Made by a program: the position numbers and the translations under genes
The notes under the pieces: generated by a model
What the model saw: the letters and a program-made list of their open reading frames with translations, nothing else
Database searches by the model: none
Told to the model about the DNA's origin: nothing
Shown: piece by piece, positions 36,919-49,400 of the stretch
Position numbering within the stretch: position 1 is the first letter of the stretch
Layout: each line of letters starts with the position of its first letter
Source of the DNA: Adineta ricciae
Taxonomy: Eukaryota > Rotifera > Eurotatoria > Adinetida > Adinetidae
Length of the DNA stretch: 64,000 nt
Direction: 5' to 3'
Assembly: GCA_905250025.1 (NCBI GenBank)
Contig: CAJNOJ010000047.1
Location: 434,001-498,000 of the forward strand

Positions 36919-39900
36919 ATGGAACAGTTTTTACGCCAACGAATCGATTGTCCGATTCCGGGTGGAACACGGACATTGATCGAAGAGAAAGACAATATCA
37001 TCAAGAAACAACAAGATGAACTCGCCAAACTCCAAACCCAAATTCAAACGATTCAAGTCGAACGCGATTATATCATTTCATTACTATCTGAAGAGCAGAG
37101 ATGTCATATTAAAACGATGTAAGTTCCTTTCGAAATTCCTTCTTGAATCAAGGTTGCATATGCATGTCTTTGCGTAATCAATTTTAAGCGAACAAACATA
37201 TGTGCATGCATCCTGTCAGCAGATAGATAAATGTGCATGTCTGCTATCATCTATACATGTGTCGAACGAAGTGAATAGACAACATGTTACGCTATAGGGC
37301 TAGGAGAAGCACGACATGTTGATCCATCTTATATATATATATATTGTCATTCATCAATTTTGACAATCACACAACCTGAGAGACTTTTCGCCTTGGTGTT
37401 TGACAGCTGGAAGATTTACTTGCTCATTTGAATTTTTTCTTTCAGTGCTAATAAAAAGATTGATTATCGGCCAACGATATTAACGAACTATGATCTCTCG
37501 CAAGACTTACGTGATAAGCAGATTGAAATTCTTGAACGAAAGTATGGCGGAAAATTGCGATGTCGTCGTGCGGCAATTATAATTCAACGTGGATATCGTC
37601 AATATCGATTGAAAGAAAACTTTCGTCATTTATGTGCAACTGTCAAAACCAACAAACGTTTGTCATGTACATTTCTCGAACAAAATCAAATCATAAAACC
37701 ATTGAAACCATGTTTGAGAATCTCGAGGAAGTCCGAACGACACTTTCCCGAACATCATCTAGACTTACCCTCGATCAATTTCGAACATTTCATCGAATCT
37801 ACGAAACAACCGGAAAATTCTTTTCAGCACCAACAGACCAGAAAACGTGTTTGTATTATAACTGATCATCCAATGATAAATCATGTCTACGAACAAGCTG
37901 ATAGCCTGAGCGATTTTATTGATCGACAAACAAATGAACCGAACGGTCTTGATCAAACACATTCAACTATAAATGATCAGAGTTTCTACAAAGATTTGAC
38001 GGGTTCACCAATCGAATGTCGGAAATCGACACCATCGGGTAAAAACCTTGACGATAATAGATAAAACATAGTTTGTCAATAGAATTCATCTAACCTTGTT
38101 ATTAGAAAGAAAGACAAGCATCTGGAAGAGAGAAAAAACCTTTGCTACTAGATTATTGCTTTTCCATTTCCTTGATTAGATTACTCCTTCAACTGTATAT
38201 CGACACTAACCACATCTAATTTCTGCGTAGTTCGAAGTTTATCGTTGAAGTCTCGTTCGAGTCAACCGTCGCCTATATGGAAGAAAAAAACACCATTGTC
38301 AACATCGAAATCAGCTGATTTACCAACGGAAAGTTCCAATCCATCGACTCTGACCTTCACAAGTCCGTCATCAACATTAAGTTCAGATCATGATAGTATG
38401 AGTTTACAATCATTGAGTAGTGAATCAAATTCAGGATCATTATCAAATCGATTCTCATCCAATAGTATTGAATTGCAGCAACAAGCATTAATTCCACACG
38501 ATCAAATCATCTTACAAGGAAATGAACGTTTAGAAAACATTCGAAACAACGAAATCTATCGACGACGATGTTATCGAGCCGGATTGAATATATTCAATAA
38601 GTATGTTAATCTCTTTTTCATAGTGAAAGGGCATTCCTCAGACGAAATGATCATCTGTCTTGTTCGAAGGATTTTCTAAGACAAATGTACATTTAATGAA
38701 TTACCGGAAAGCTATTTGTATTCATTGAGATTTCAATGTTAACTATCAATTATATAGATATCATTCTTTTTCATAGGAAGCCTGAACGCGGCATTCGTTA
38801 TTTGATCGCTCATCGTTTTATTGATTCCAATTCTCAGTCCGTCGCGCGCTTTCTCCTTTCGCGCAAAGGTCTCAGTCGGCAAATGATTGGCGAATATCTC
38901 GGCAATTTGCAAGATTCATTTGCTATGCAAGTCTTACAGTGAGTTTTATTAGATAAGTCTTCTGGAGTAAATTCGATTACTTTCAGTGCCTTTGTGAATG
39001 AATTCGATTTTCATGATATGTCAATCGATGTTGCTCTCCGAAAATTTCAATCGNACATACATCCAAAGAGGAAATGAAGAAAAAGCCGCACTCTCTCCTT
39101 TTCCTTTTTCTCTCTCTCTTCTCTTTCTTCGGTTCAGTGCAACATTTTTGCTTCGTTTCCGTAAGCGGAAGCGTAAGAAAGTAGAAAGAAAATCGAATCA
39201 TACGCTTTTTTTCTTCCAAAACCGAGAGGAAACACCCACCACTACCGTTATTGAGAGAATCATTCTTGCTTTTTCTCTTTGAAATTCTCTATCGACTTGA
39301 TTGCTATAAAGAGGCAATGAGAAAAAGAGATGGAGAGAGCCGATTTCCGCTTGACGCTCAATCCGACACTCGTTCATTAAAGACAAGTGGAAGAAAATGC
39401 TTCGATGAGAACAAGCGTTTACTCACTTATTTACTCACTCGTCAACTACTTTTTCTTTTTATCATCAATCCTGTCAAGGTCTTTCGCTCATAGTCAAAAT
39501 CGAATTTTCCTTCGGCTCGTGTAGACTTAGGCGAACGGTCTCACTCCATGTTAGTAATAGCATTAACGTTAAAAGAAGAAAGAGAGAGAGAGAGGGGGGG
39601 GGGGGGAAAGAGAGAAATAATTGCTTTCTTCTCTTCTTTGTCGATAGGAAAAGCTAAAGGGAAAAGAGAAAAATGGAAAGAATAGAATCAAAATCGATCA
39701 TTTCAATTTTCACAATACTATATCCTAGACTGATTCTTTCCGCAAATCGCAGCAACGACAGGGAACGGAAACGAAGCAAAAATGTTGCACTGAACCGAAG
39801 AAAGAGAAGAGAGAGAGAAAAAGGAAAAGGAGAGAGTGCGGCTTTTTCTTCATTTCCTCTTTGGATGTATGTAAGAGAAAAAAAGCGAAGAAAATCATCA

Positions 39901-41235
39901 TCTATAAATCATCGACCGCTTGCGTGCAGTAGTACCACTCATTGCTATCGCTCGCCTTGTCGTTGTTAAGCTAAAACATGCGAGACGAAGATGAAGAAAG
40001 AGAGAAAACTATATGTCAATACTCATTCAGCTTGATTCTTTTCTATTCTTAATAATGATTATTATATTTTTAGCTGTAAATGATGGTGCAGATCTCGATG
40101 TCAATTATTTAACTGGGATTTACGAGCGGATTCGTGCGGATGAATTCTGTCCCGATCATGATCACGTGAGTCAAGTTCTGAAATTCGAACAAGGATTAGT
40201 TGGAAAGAAACCAACTCTAACAGCACCGCATCGTCGACTGGTGTGCTATTGTCGACTATATGAAATCTATGATGTAACCAAACGTGAGAAACTCACCGCT
40301 CACCAACGTGAAGTGTATCTTTTCAATGATTTACTAGTAGTAAGTAGAAAGTTTTGGTAGCAAAGTTGTGAATAAGTCATTTTCTCTAAATTAGATCAGC
40401 AAACTCTCAGGAAAAAAGCACCAGCAGTTTCGGCAAGCGTATTGTCTGTCGGGAATGAATGTTTATTTGTTTCAAACGTCATGTAAGCTTTCTTTCTCGC
40501 ATTTCTTTATCTAGTTTATCTCTAAACATTTGGACAGATCATCAATATGGTATCCGTCTCGTGCGCAAATCGGATACGAATGAAATCAATCTAATTGTCT
40601 TCAACGCAAGAAATGAACACGATCGTAGCAAGTTCTGCGATGATTTGAAGGAAGCAATCTTAGAAATGAATGAAATGGATGGTTTGTCTCGTCAAGCTGA
40701 GCTCGACCAATTACGTGCTTCATCTAATTCACTTGTTGATATAACAAATAATCATGGCATTCTCTCATCATTAATTGATCATCCAACAATAAAACGTGAT
40801 CGACCATTATCGAGAACATTATCGAACTCTTTACTCGATATGGCATTACCAATCAGTAAGAAAGAACAAGAGATCAGTTTGTTTATTTATATATCTAAAA
40901 TTTTTGCTTATTTCATAGATAATCATCCGTCATTACCATGTCGAACTTCTCAATGTTCACTTGATAGTGGAATGGTAAATAAATAGGAGACGAGATTAGT
41001 TACTTCGAAGATATAATCATATCCTTTTCACAACCAAAAAGTGTCCATTCGACATGATTTTATGGTTGCTTTCAGGTTGTGAATAGGATGGATTAACTCG
41101 TTCTTTTTTTCTGCTATTCAGATCTATCCATTCGATCAATATTATTATGACTATTGAATTTTCTCATTTCTCTCTCTTTCGTAGATATCATTGACAAATG
41201 AATTCTCACCAAATAATAGAATATTGACGCGTTGA
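36919..41235 (+). CDS. IQSEC: IQSEC/BRAG-type Arf-GEF, broken by an assembly gap
   Basis: Exons before the gap: 36919-37118, 37446-38038, 38231-38600, 38777-38938, 38987-39053. After the gap: 40074-40339, 40395-40482, 40538-40855, 40919-40974, 41185-41235. Domains in order are an N-terminal coiled coil, an IQ motif (IIIQRGYRQYRL, about 111-122), a Ser-rich linker, a Sec7 domain (KKPERGIRYLIAHRF, LLSRKGLSRQMIGEYLG, DVALRKFQS) and then a PH domain (PHRRLVCYCRLYEI, HQREVYLFNDLLVV, YGIRLVRK). IQSEC proteins activate Arf6/Arf1 by GDP-GTP exchange at membranes and synapses. The middle of Sec7, from just after ALRKFQS to VNDGADLDVNYL, is absent. That missing piece holds the helices around the Arf-binding groove and falls at the N at 39054, so this is an assembly loss, not gene decay. 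The two sides are each in frame. Confidence 0.9.
39054..39054. other. Single N inside IQSEC Sec7 exon
   Basis: The N directly follows the codons for FQS within the Sec7 coding exon. Sequence to its right is noncoding and begins with one arm of a 107-bp inverted repeat. Exonic sequence must be missing. Confidence 0.9.
39055..39161 (+). repeat. Inverted repeat, left arm (107 bp)
   Basis: Exact reverse complement, by eye, of 39766-39872. The arm starts at the first base after the N. Identity stops abruptly after GTTTCCG. Confidence 0.85.
39766..39872 (-). repeat. Inverted repeat, right arm (107 bp)
   Basis: Partner of 39055-39161, separated by about 600 bp containing a purine tract and a 13-G run. 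Noncoding; lies within the gap-affected IQSEC intron. Confidence 0.85.
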
Positions 41236-43218
41236 CAAGCGAACAAATCAATGTGAACTGATCGATTCGTGTTTCGATAAACCTAGTCAATATGACCGAA
41301 ATAGTTTAACATGTTTTTTTTTCTCTCTCTTTTCCTCCTTGTTGTGAAAGATAATAATTACTTGTTTGATTATCAATAAAAGAAAACCACTGAAAAAAAA
41401 AGCTTTTTTTTTTTTATCTATTCCTGCTTGACGAGTAATCTTCGTGGTAAAATCAGGAATTAACACTAGATTATGAAGAAGAAATATGTGTGAAAAGCTC
41501 ATGCTAAGAAGATATTGAACAGAAAAAAAAGCATTTTTTGTTTGAACCCAAGTAACGAGAAAATCTTGTTTGCCAATGAACTAGACAAATTAATTTCCAT
41601 GTTATAATCATCTTCAACAGCATAGAACGCATTGATCTGCATGATTTATCGCATTTCAGATTTGTCTGATGAATTATAGTTGAATGCAAGAGGGAGAACA
41701 GATCAGGTTCATCCCGACCGATGATTGATCAAATCGAAAATGAAGAGGACATGTCTGATCATTAAATTAAACTGTTATATAACATCATTGAACAAGACAT
41801 AGATTTCATGATGATGATGATGAAGTGGAGGAAGAGGTTCGGACTGACCTTGGCTTCGTCTAGTATCAAATATCTTAGATTCACTTGAAAGAGTATCATG
41901 TTTATGTTTATTTTTCGGATAGAATGACAATCTAGTTGGTGTTTTTTGTATAAACAGAATCTGTGTATGCAGAGCAAAGGAGTTTCGATACATAGAGAAA
42001 AAAAAATGAGTGACATGGCAATTGATTGCGTTTAGAAACTTTGTTTTTTAGAAATGAAATATTGACACACGAAAAAGTTCGAATTGATCTAAAACTACGC
42101 GATTATTTGATTGATGAAAGCGAGACCATCGTTGGTTGATAGGATTTTTTAAAATGTTCACTATCGTGATGGTTGAAATTGATGCGTCTATTGGCGGGGA
42201 TAGATGATGAGCGAGATTTGCTGGTTGATTTGTCATTTGATGATTCAAGACGAGTTGGTAAATGGCGATCGTGGGTTTCGTATGAATAATAAGTTAAACT
42301 ATTGAAATCATCATGAAAACTTCGTCGATATATGTTATTCGAAGGGATTTGTCGAGAGTTAACGTATGAATAGTCATATTTCGATGAACTACTCGATGGT
42401 GTGGCACTTGTCGATCGCCGTGCTGGACTAAAACTCAAGCGCGAGTTTTTCCCTCGATGTTTACCATTGTCATCGTCATCATCATCGTTATCGCTATTGT
42501 CAGTGCTGTGATCTTTCAATGGCACACGTACATCTCGATTTGCACGAGCTTGGACACGTGCTTCGCAATCCGGACTTGAGGCGTGTGATGATTGACGAGA
42601 GTATGCGTCCGGTATTGAAAGTAATGATGCATACGTTTCGTGAAATAATGGTACAACATTCGCAGGTATTGACGTGCAGTATGGATTATACGCGCGCATG
42701 ATTTGCCAGTCGGGTTTGAAATTTTGATTGATTTTTTCAAGTTTAGTGTTCATGTTGTTCTCAAATCGGCGATACCGGCCGATGGGCGTTTTCAAATGTG
42801 TCATAGCTTCTTCTTCTTTTTCGATACGTCGTTTGAGCTGGTACGGCGGATTTGGCAGATTGTAATCCTGTGCGTCGGATGGCGACGTTAAATTCATTGT
42901 ACGTGAGATAATTGCATGAATGTTTTCTTTGTTAACTGGATTTGCTTGTTGATCTAAGAGCACAGCGCTTTCCATTTCGCTTTCATGCCGTTGACGCATT
43001 AGTTGTAAACATAGGTCGTTGTTCCGTTGACGATCATGGATTTGTTCTAGTTTTTGCGAACGTAGAGATTGAGCTTGAGAAGCTTTTAATTCTTCTTCTC
43101 GATCCCAAAGTGTTAATTCTTCTAATCGATTCATTAAACGTCGAATACGGTGTTCACGCCAATTTGGATTCGAACGTAGATGAGTTGTCCTTCGAATATA
43201 TTTTTTTTCTTCGGGAAC
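40690..43218. repeat. Duplicated segment, copy 1
   Basis: Aligns by eye, in the same orientation, with 61475-64000 over about 2.5 kb, including IQSEC exons and introns, the 3' intergenic region and the unknown minus-strand gene. Differences are scattered substitutions and small indels, a few percent overall. Confidence 0.9.
41236..42102. other. Convergent 3' region, conserved in the duplicate
   Basis: Between the ends of IQSEC (plus) and the unknown minus-strand gene. It is conserved in copy 2, but a 14-nt insertion there (near 62626-62639) breaks the open frames seen on the minus strand, which argues for UTR rather than protein. Confidence 0.55.
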
Positions 43219-43572
43219 TGAACCGAGATTGACGGATGTTTGAAGTTTATAACTTTCAACGAGTGCATCAAGGAAATCAGTCGAACAATCGGAAGAAATC
43301 GATGATCGAGCTGGGATTTCGTATTCTTCCACCATTGGAGCAAAGCTGACTGAGCGCGTTTTAGAAAGTGTTCGATTGCTACTATCGCAACTTTCTCGAC
43401 TCTCATTTTCCGATTCCAGTGAAGCTACTGACAAATGGATTGGTTCTTCGTCAGCTACGAATGAGTCCATATGTTCGATTTCCTCTTGTTCCATGGCAGT
43501 TTTGTCGTTCGATGCTGTTGAGTTAACTTCGTCAGTATTCGTTTCCGATGTTTCCTTCGAGGTCAAAGCCAT
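42103..43572 (-). CDS. Unknown intronless conserved protein (489 aa)
   Basis: A single open exon of 489 codons from ATG at 43572, unusual among the intron-rich neighbours. The N-terminus is acidic (VADEEPIHLSVASLESENES) and includes RSVSFAP, which fits the RVxF docking motif for protein phosphatase 1. The middle is helical and charged, with coiled-coil potential (NRLEELTLWDREEELKASQA). The C-terminal third is Ser/Arg-rich with an Asp run. No domain recognised. The C-terminal 343 residues are repeated in the second copy at 62885-63916 with roughly eight differences, so the protein is under constraint or the copies are alleles. Possibly a cytoskeletal or PP1-regulatory protein; that is a guess. 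Confidence 0.75.
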   Translation of the reverse strand: MALTSKETSETNTDEVNSTASNDKTAMEQEEIEHMDSFVADEEPIHLSVASLESENESRESCDSSNRTLSKTRSVSFAPMVEEYEIPARSSISSDCSTDFLDALVESYKLQTSVNLGSVPEEKKYIRRTTHLRSNPNWREHRIRRLMNRLEELTLWDREEELKASQAQSLRSQKLEQIHDRQRNNDLCLQLMRQRHESEMESAVLLDQQANPVNKENIHAIISRTMNLTSPSDAQDYNLPNPPYQLKRRIEKEEEAMTHLKTPIGRYRRFENNMNTKLEKINQNFKPDWQIMRAYNPYCTSIPANVVPLFHETYASLLSIPDAYSRQSSHASSPDCEARVQARANRDVRVPLKDHSTDNSDNDDDDDDNGKHRGKNSRLSFSPARRSTSATPSSSSSKYDYSYVNSRQIPSNNIYRRSFHDDFNSLTYYSYETHDRHLPTRLESSNDKSTSKSRSSSIPANRRINFNHHDSEHFKKSYQPTMVSLSSIK

Positions 43573-44720
43573 TCATTTGTACTATTGAATAGTAAAGATA
43601 GTGTAAAAACTACAAAAAGATGTTTTTTTACCAAAGGACAAAGTCTTTGCTGCTTTGTATTCAGCCGAGCCGTTGTTGACAAGAACGATACTATTCTGTG
43701 AGCTTTACCAACTGTGTATCCTAAAGATCTATGTTTTTCTTCTTTTCCGACTATCGAGAAAACTCGTCGGACTTATAATTGTTTCGAGACATATTTTCAT
43801 CGCCTTTTGCCGCCTAGTATCGATATTCAGCACAAAGAAAAGCAGGATAAAAGAAAGTCAGTGTTATCCATTTGTCGACGCTCTTCTTGTTATTCTTCTA
43901 TACAGACGACGAGCAGATTCACAACAACTATACAAGCAGTAATAAATCATAGCTGCGTTTTTTCCTCACTAAAACATCCACAAGAAACCAAGAACTATAC
44001 ACAAATCAATACGATTCGAACGACTATCATGCTGGAGGCTAACAGCATGAGATAAAACACGCGTAATTATTTTCCTTTCGCAGTACCAACCGCAAAAAGG
44101 CTCGTGACGTCATATCTTAGTGAAAACAAGTAACTTAACATAAGTCAGACATTCATTTGAAGAATGTCTAAACATCTTTTATGGTTGATATCGAATTCAA
44201 AGTATACACGATATATGATATGATATACCCGTTTGTTCTTTGTTGCCTTATATGAAAAAGAAATGGATAAACAATTGTCTTCTTTATTAACCAGATGTTT
44301 GTGTGTGTGTTGATAAAACAATACTATCAGTGATATATTCGGAGGAAACGTATCCATTAATATCAATTATTGGAACAATTCAAAATCATGATTGAATCGA
44401 CGCGGATAACTCATTTTTATAATGTAGAATGGCAAAGGTTATCTCTCACCGAGAGATTATTGACGTAACCTTTTCTTTCTGATCCCAGACAAAATCCGAG
44501 CGTGGGTTTATGATGAGAGACGAAGAAAAAGCGATATTTGATTGTTTATTAGTCACCAATGATTTCATACTGTATAAAAAAAAGAAAGAAAGAAGAGAGA
44601 ATTAGTATCAGATAAACAAATTAACATGAAGAACAAACAAATGTAGGGAAGAAGAAAAGAAAAATTCACAAATTTTCGCTGTTAAGAAAGGAAAAAAAAA
44701 CAACGTATGAATCGACACTC
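43573..44720. other. Intergenic, no gene seen
   Basis: About 1.1 kb between two minus-strand genes. Short overlapping open frames near 43655-44055 show no domains or splice support. Likely promoter of the unknown gene and 3' UTR of the FHA kinase. Confidence 0.45.
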
Positions 44721-46261
44721 TTATCTTTCGTAAGGTAGACTCAACAGTTTACCAGTCTGCGCATGAACAAGTTTTTGAATTCGTTCGAAACATGTGCTAT
44801 CGCGAAACCACGAGTAACGAAATAATTGACTCATATCTGGTCGAGCATATGTATTCTTCTCTAGAGTTTTCGTAATGATTTCTTTCAAGTCTTTCTTCGT
44901 ATGTGAAACTGAATTCAACGCTCGGATACCACGTAAACGAAACACGGTATCGCCAACATATGCATTTAGCAGAGTCATACCAAACGACCAAACCTAGAAG
45001 AGAAAACAAACATATCAGCAAATTGTTTATTTGCGTTTTCATTCACGCAAAAAAATACGTTAGAAGAAACAAAATATTGTCTTGTCCTTCTATTGACTTA
45101 AATCAACTAAATAAATATACTCGTTTTGGAAGGATTCTCATTCTTACATCTGCATTTGTTGAATGTCCTGTCTGAAATTGTACTTCCGGTGCCATAAATT
45201 GCTGTGTACCAGCGATGGTTGTGTTGAGATATCTCGAAGACGCATAGACATACTTTGCCACACCAAAGTCGCTTAGTTTCGCAACTGTTTCTCGTTCATT
45301 TGACATGAGAAGAACATTCGCTGGTTTTATATCTCGATGAACCTAAACAACAACGATCAAGCATTTATTTTTCTACGAAGTCAATTCTTCTTACGATCTT
45401 TAATCGATGTAAATATGCCAATGCACATCCAATCTGATAAAAAATAAATTTACATTCATCTTCATCCATAATGTACGTCTTATGTATTCGATCGAGTAAC
45501 GCTCCTCCTGCGGCATATTCCATTTCGACGTATAAATCGGACTTTTCATGATAAACATCAAATCGGCGAAGAATACAAGGATGATCGACACTTCCATGAA
45601 TCGATCTGCAAGCAAAACATTAACAAATGATTATATCAACGTCCTTCATTACTATTACACTTCACGATAGAGATATTTGGAAAATCCAGGGCCGATTTGT
45701 CTCTCACATTGATCTTTATTGATAATTTTGATTGCTCGACGTGTATTTGTCACATGTGAAATCGCTCGATAAACATTCGCGAATGATCCTGACCCGAGCA
45801 GATTGGCTTTTAAATAACGTTCATCAAGATTAATTACATCGAATAAACCCGATAAACGTATAAATCGATACGCACGATTTTCTTTCAACGCAAGAGAGCT
45901 AAAAAAATAAACATTCAATAGCAAACATTCGGAATCAATCTTCATCTACTTACATAACATGTTCACTATTTTGTAGCAGAATCTTCGAATGATGTATCAA
46001 ATCTCCATCGATATAACATCCATTTCTACTAACATCACGAAAGTATATTGAACGACCGTTATCAGTGCACTCGACGAGAAAATGTTTGGAACTTAAATGA
46101 ATGAAATATTCATGTTGTCGAAGTTCTTTCGAATCGAGAATAATGTCACATTCAGTAGGATGACGGCCGATAGTGTAAGAAGGTTTGGTTAAAACTCCTC
46201 GGGGATAGATATTGTTTATTGGTTCGAGATAACCCCATGGAATAGATGAAAACGAAGTCAT
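44721..46261 (-). CDS. CHEK2: FHA-domain checkpoint kinase, CHK2-like
   Basis: Five minus-strand exons: 46261-45954, 45898-45659, 45605-45395, 45342-45148, 44993-44721 (1227 nt, 408 aa). An FHA domain (about 28-100: SYTIGRHPTECDIIL, RDVSRNGCYIDG) precedes a Ser/Thr kinase domain with glycine loop LGSGSFANVY, lysine in RRAIKII, HPCILR, catalytic VHRDIKPANV, SDFGVAKY and MAPE. FHA followed by kinase is the CHK2/Rad53 layout; these nuclear kinases relay DNA double-strand-break signals from ATM. The FHA begins almost at the N-terminus, so the SQ/TQ cluster that ATM phosphorylates in vertebrate CHK2 is absent. Bdelloids survive massive DNA breakage, so this would be a relevant gene, but that link is inference. 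Confidence 0.85.
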
Positions 46262-46475
46262 AACGATGAAATGTTGCTTTCTATGATGAAGACGAAACGA
46301 AATCCATCGGACGGATGGATGTATCGAACGAAAGAGAAATAAAATGATCGAGCATCATCCTCGTCCGGCTGACCAACAGTTATGTTTTCTTTCACACATG
46401 TGATGAAGAAGAATTTATTTACAGAATCAAAAAAAACAACGAATTCGTTAGACTATTGAAAACAAACATTCTATT

Positions 46476-49400
46476 TCAAGTCGTGCACGGCTCAATTAAC
46501 ATGTTCAACAGGTCGTCGCATTCATCGACTAACCCATCGACCTCGCTATATTGATTATTCTCGATTTGGGCACATAAATTCGAAAGCAGATTTGATAGTT
46601 TATCAACGGCATTACATTCTTGTAGTATCTAAAAGAGAGAAGGTTTTACATTGAATGCGAAGTTTTGTTTTGAACGAACCTGTTTTGCTCGTTCGTGTTT
46701 GAGCATTTGTTTCAGAACGCGAAGAGCAAATTCTTGAACAGTAACATGGGTATCATGACAAGCAACATCCAGTAATTTTTCCGCGACTTTTAATTCGATT
46801 AAACGATCCGATAAACGGTAACGTGCCAAGAATCCAAGTGTATCTAGTGGAAAATGAAATCGAATACGATTAAAACGAAATTTTTGTGCGATACGTACTG
46901 ACAGCATGGGATCGTATTTTTGATATGGTGTCATTTAACGCTTGTACAAGAAATGGAGCTAATTCGTCGACGTACTCATACAGAATTTCGTTCGTGGAAA
47001 TAAAATTTCCCAGAACAAAGAATGCCATCTAAATGAATATGCATTGAACTTGCATATCGAGTAGAAATGTCGTCGTTTACTTTTCGAACATGAGAATCTT
47101 CTTCGAAACAACATTGTCGTAGAAGATCGAGAACATCAGGATGAGCTTTGAGAACGGTACAAAACGTTCGAGACGATTTTGTCATATGACCCATGAGAAA
47201 ACAACATTTCGCTTTCGTTAAATTACTTCCCGATAGAGCTCGTTTCAGAACATCAAAGTCATCTAAATAGCAACTTTACAACCACATCGATTAGTTCGTC
47301 ATTCGTACTTTGCGGTCCACTGAGAATATCGCTTAACGATGGTACAACACTTTCTGTCGCTTTGATTAAATTTGTAAAGGTGAAGAACGTATCGCAGAGG
47401 ATAAATTCACTTTCATTGCTCCCATAGAGAACATTGGCATAGAATTGACATAACTAAGAAGAAAGAAATCAGAAGGAGAGAATTCGAAGGTGAAGTCGCT
47501 ACCTGAACATCTTCCATGAGCATTTGACTGATGGTTTTTCGAGCAGCTGAAAGGAATATATTCACTTGACTCTTTCGTTAGCATTCGAATTCTTACTTTC
47601 TTGGTAATAACTTAATTGTGCTACAAGACCGATCGGTACTTCGACACGATCTGTTGGTAAATGTGTCATGGTTACCCAAAGAAGTTTCTGGATAATATCA
47701 TAACGATGACATAGTCTAAATAAACAATACATCAATCAAGATTTTCCATTTGTTGTGTGAAGATTTACTCCAATGTCCGTTCAAGAAATGTTTCACTTGT
47801 TTCAATGGAAAAAGGAAACATGAAGATATTACATATCAATGTTACGACTTCTGTTGTTAATGAATTGGACGATCTATAAATATAGCAATGAAAGTTTGCT
47901 TTTCAAAGAAGAAATTGCTTTGTTCTTACTTGATATCCAATTGTTCGATCAATTCCTTGCTCAGCATCATACTCAACGATTCGAAGATCACACTGTCCAG
48001 TTGAATAAGTAAACTTAAACATTTATGCATTCGCTAAAACGAAAACAATTATCCCATTCAACGAAGAAAAGTCAGTCAAAAAGTGTTCATTACTTGAAGA
48101 AATAATTCCAACGTTAGTTGAAGTAATTGATGAATACCGTCACGTGAAATAACAATCCAGTCGGGTGTTATAACCATCATTGTTTCTTCATCAGTTTCAT
48201 TTCGATGCAACGAATGAAAAGCTGCGCGAACTTGCTGCCATAAGATATGAAACAAACCACTATCAATCAACGATCCGACTGCTTTTTGTGGATCCTGAAG
48301 ACAAGAAAATCAGATAGATGTTCACGGCATTCATCTTGTTATCTACGTACCATTTGTACGATGTGAAAAACTAACATGATTAATCCATCGAGTAAACCAT
48401 GTTGAAATGGGAATCGGACAATAAACTACAAATGAAGAAATGCTTGTTCAGTCGAACATTATTTGATTCATTTACATCGCATTCGGATTGAACGAAGACA
48501 GCGGAAAGACCATCGATATATTCTTCGAAGTTCAATGCAAATTTCATGCCACATAGAATCGCATGAACAAGATGTAGAGCACACGCAGCACGTTGTGGTA
48601 ATACTTGACTTGTTAGTGCTAACTGAGCAATATGGGTAGTGATTGGTTGAAGTCTGAAGTGATAAAAAAATACATTGAATATGTATATGAAAGGGTGTTT
48701 TTAATAACCTACTTTTCTAATTTGCGATCTTCTTTGATCAACGGTGGATTTCGTAAATCAATTCGTGTATTATTATCGCTAAAAATAATTTAGATGCAAA
48801 ATAAGAGACTGAAAATGAAATATTCCAGTTTTACTATTGCAATATGATTTGTTTGATCAGAACAGTGCTAATATGAATTGACAACTCAATCGCCTCATCG
48901 ACGTCCGATTCTTCCGTTGTTATCTATGAAAAAACCATATTGATAAATATACAAAACCATTCGTTTTCAAATCATCTCACTTGACCATGAAGTAAACCGA
49001 TTAGTTCACTGGATACGAACGAACTATCAAATATAAATGCACTAAAGCGTGAAGTTGATAAACACATTCCATAGAGTGCCTGAATGAGGAGATAGTACCA
49101 ATCAGGTTTCAACTGAGCTTTTGTAAACAAAAACGTACTTTGAGAATGTTCGAACTACATTTCGGAGTGTGAAATTGACCGAGCCATGCGTCACGAAATG
49201 GAACATAGTTAGAGTCGAGTAATTTCAATGCAAATGAATTAGCTACCTGTGAAACCAATAGAAATGAAAATAATGCATCAAAACAACGATCATAGTTACT
49301 TTTATTTTTGCTTCAAATAATTCATCTGGTAAACATTGTGAAGGATAAGTTAAAGCAGCAATCGTAGCGACAGTATACATAATAGTTTCACTATGAATTT

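Larger units (their letters stand above)
39055..40073. other. Gap-flanking intronic DNA of IQSEC
   Basis: No Sec7 coding sequence can be found on either strand. The stretch holds the inverted repeat pair, a GA tract and a poly-G run (39594-39606). It is probably an intron assembled next to the wrong neighbour. Confidence 0.6.

Noticed and set aside
38939..39053. IQSEC as a pseudogene with a truncated Sec7 domain.
   Set aside because: Both sides stay in frame with good splice sites, and the break coincides with an N; the second copy of its 3' end is also intact.
41504..42016. Extra minus-strand exons downstream of the unknown gene, conserved in the second copy.
   Set aside because: A 14-nt insertion in copy 2 shifts the frames and a putative donor GT is not kept; conservation is explained by recent duplication.
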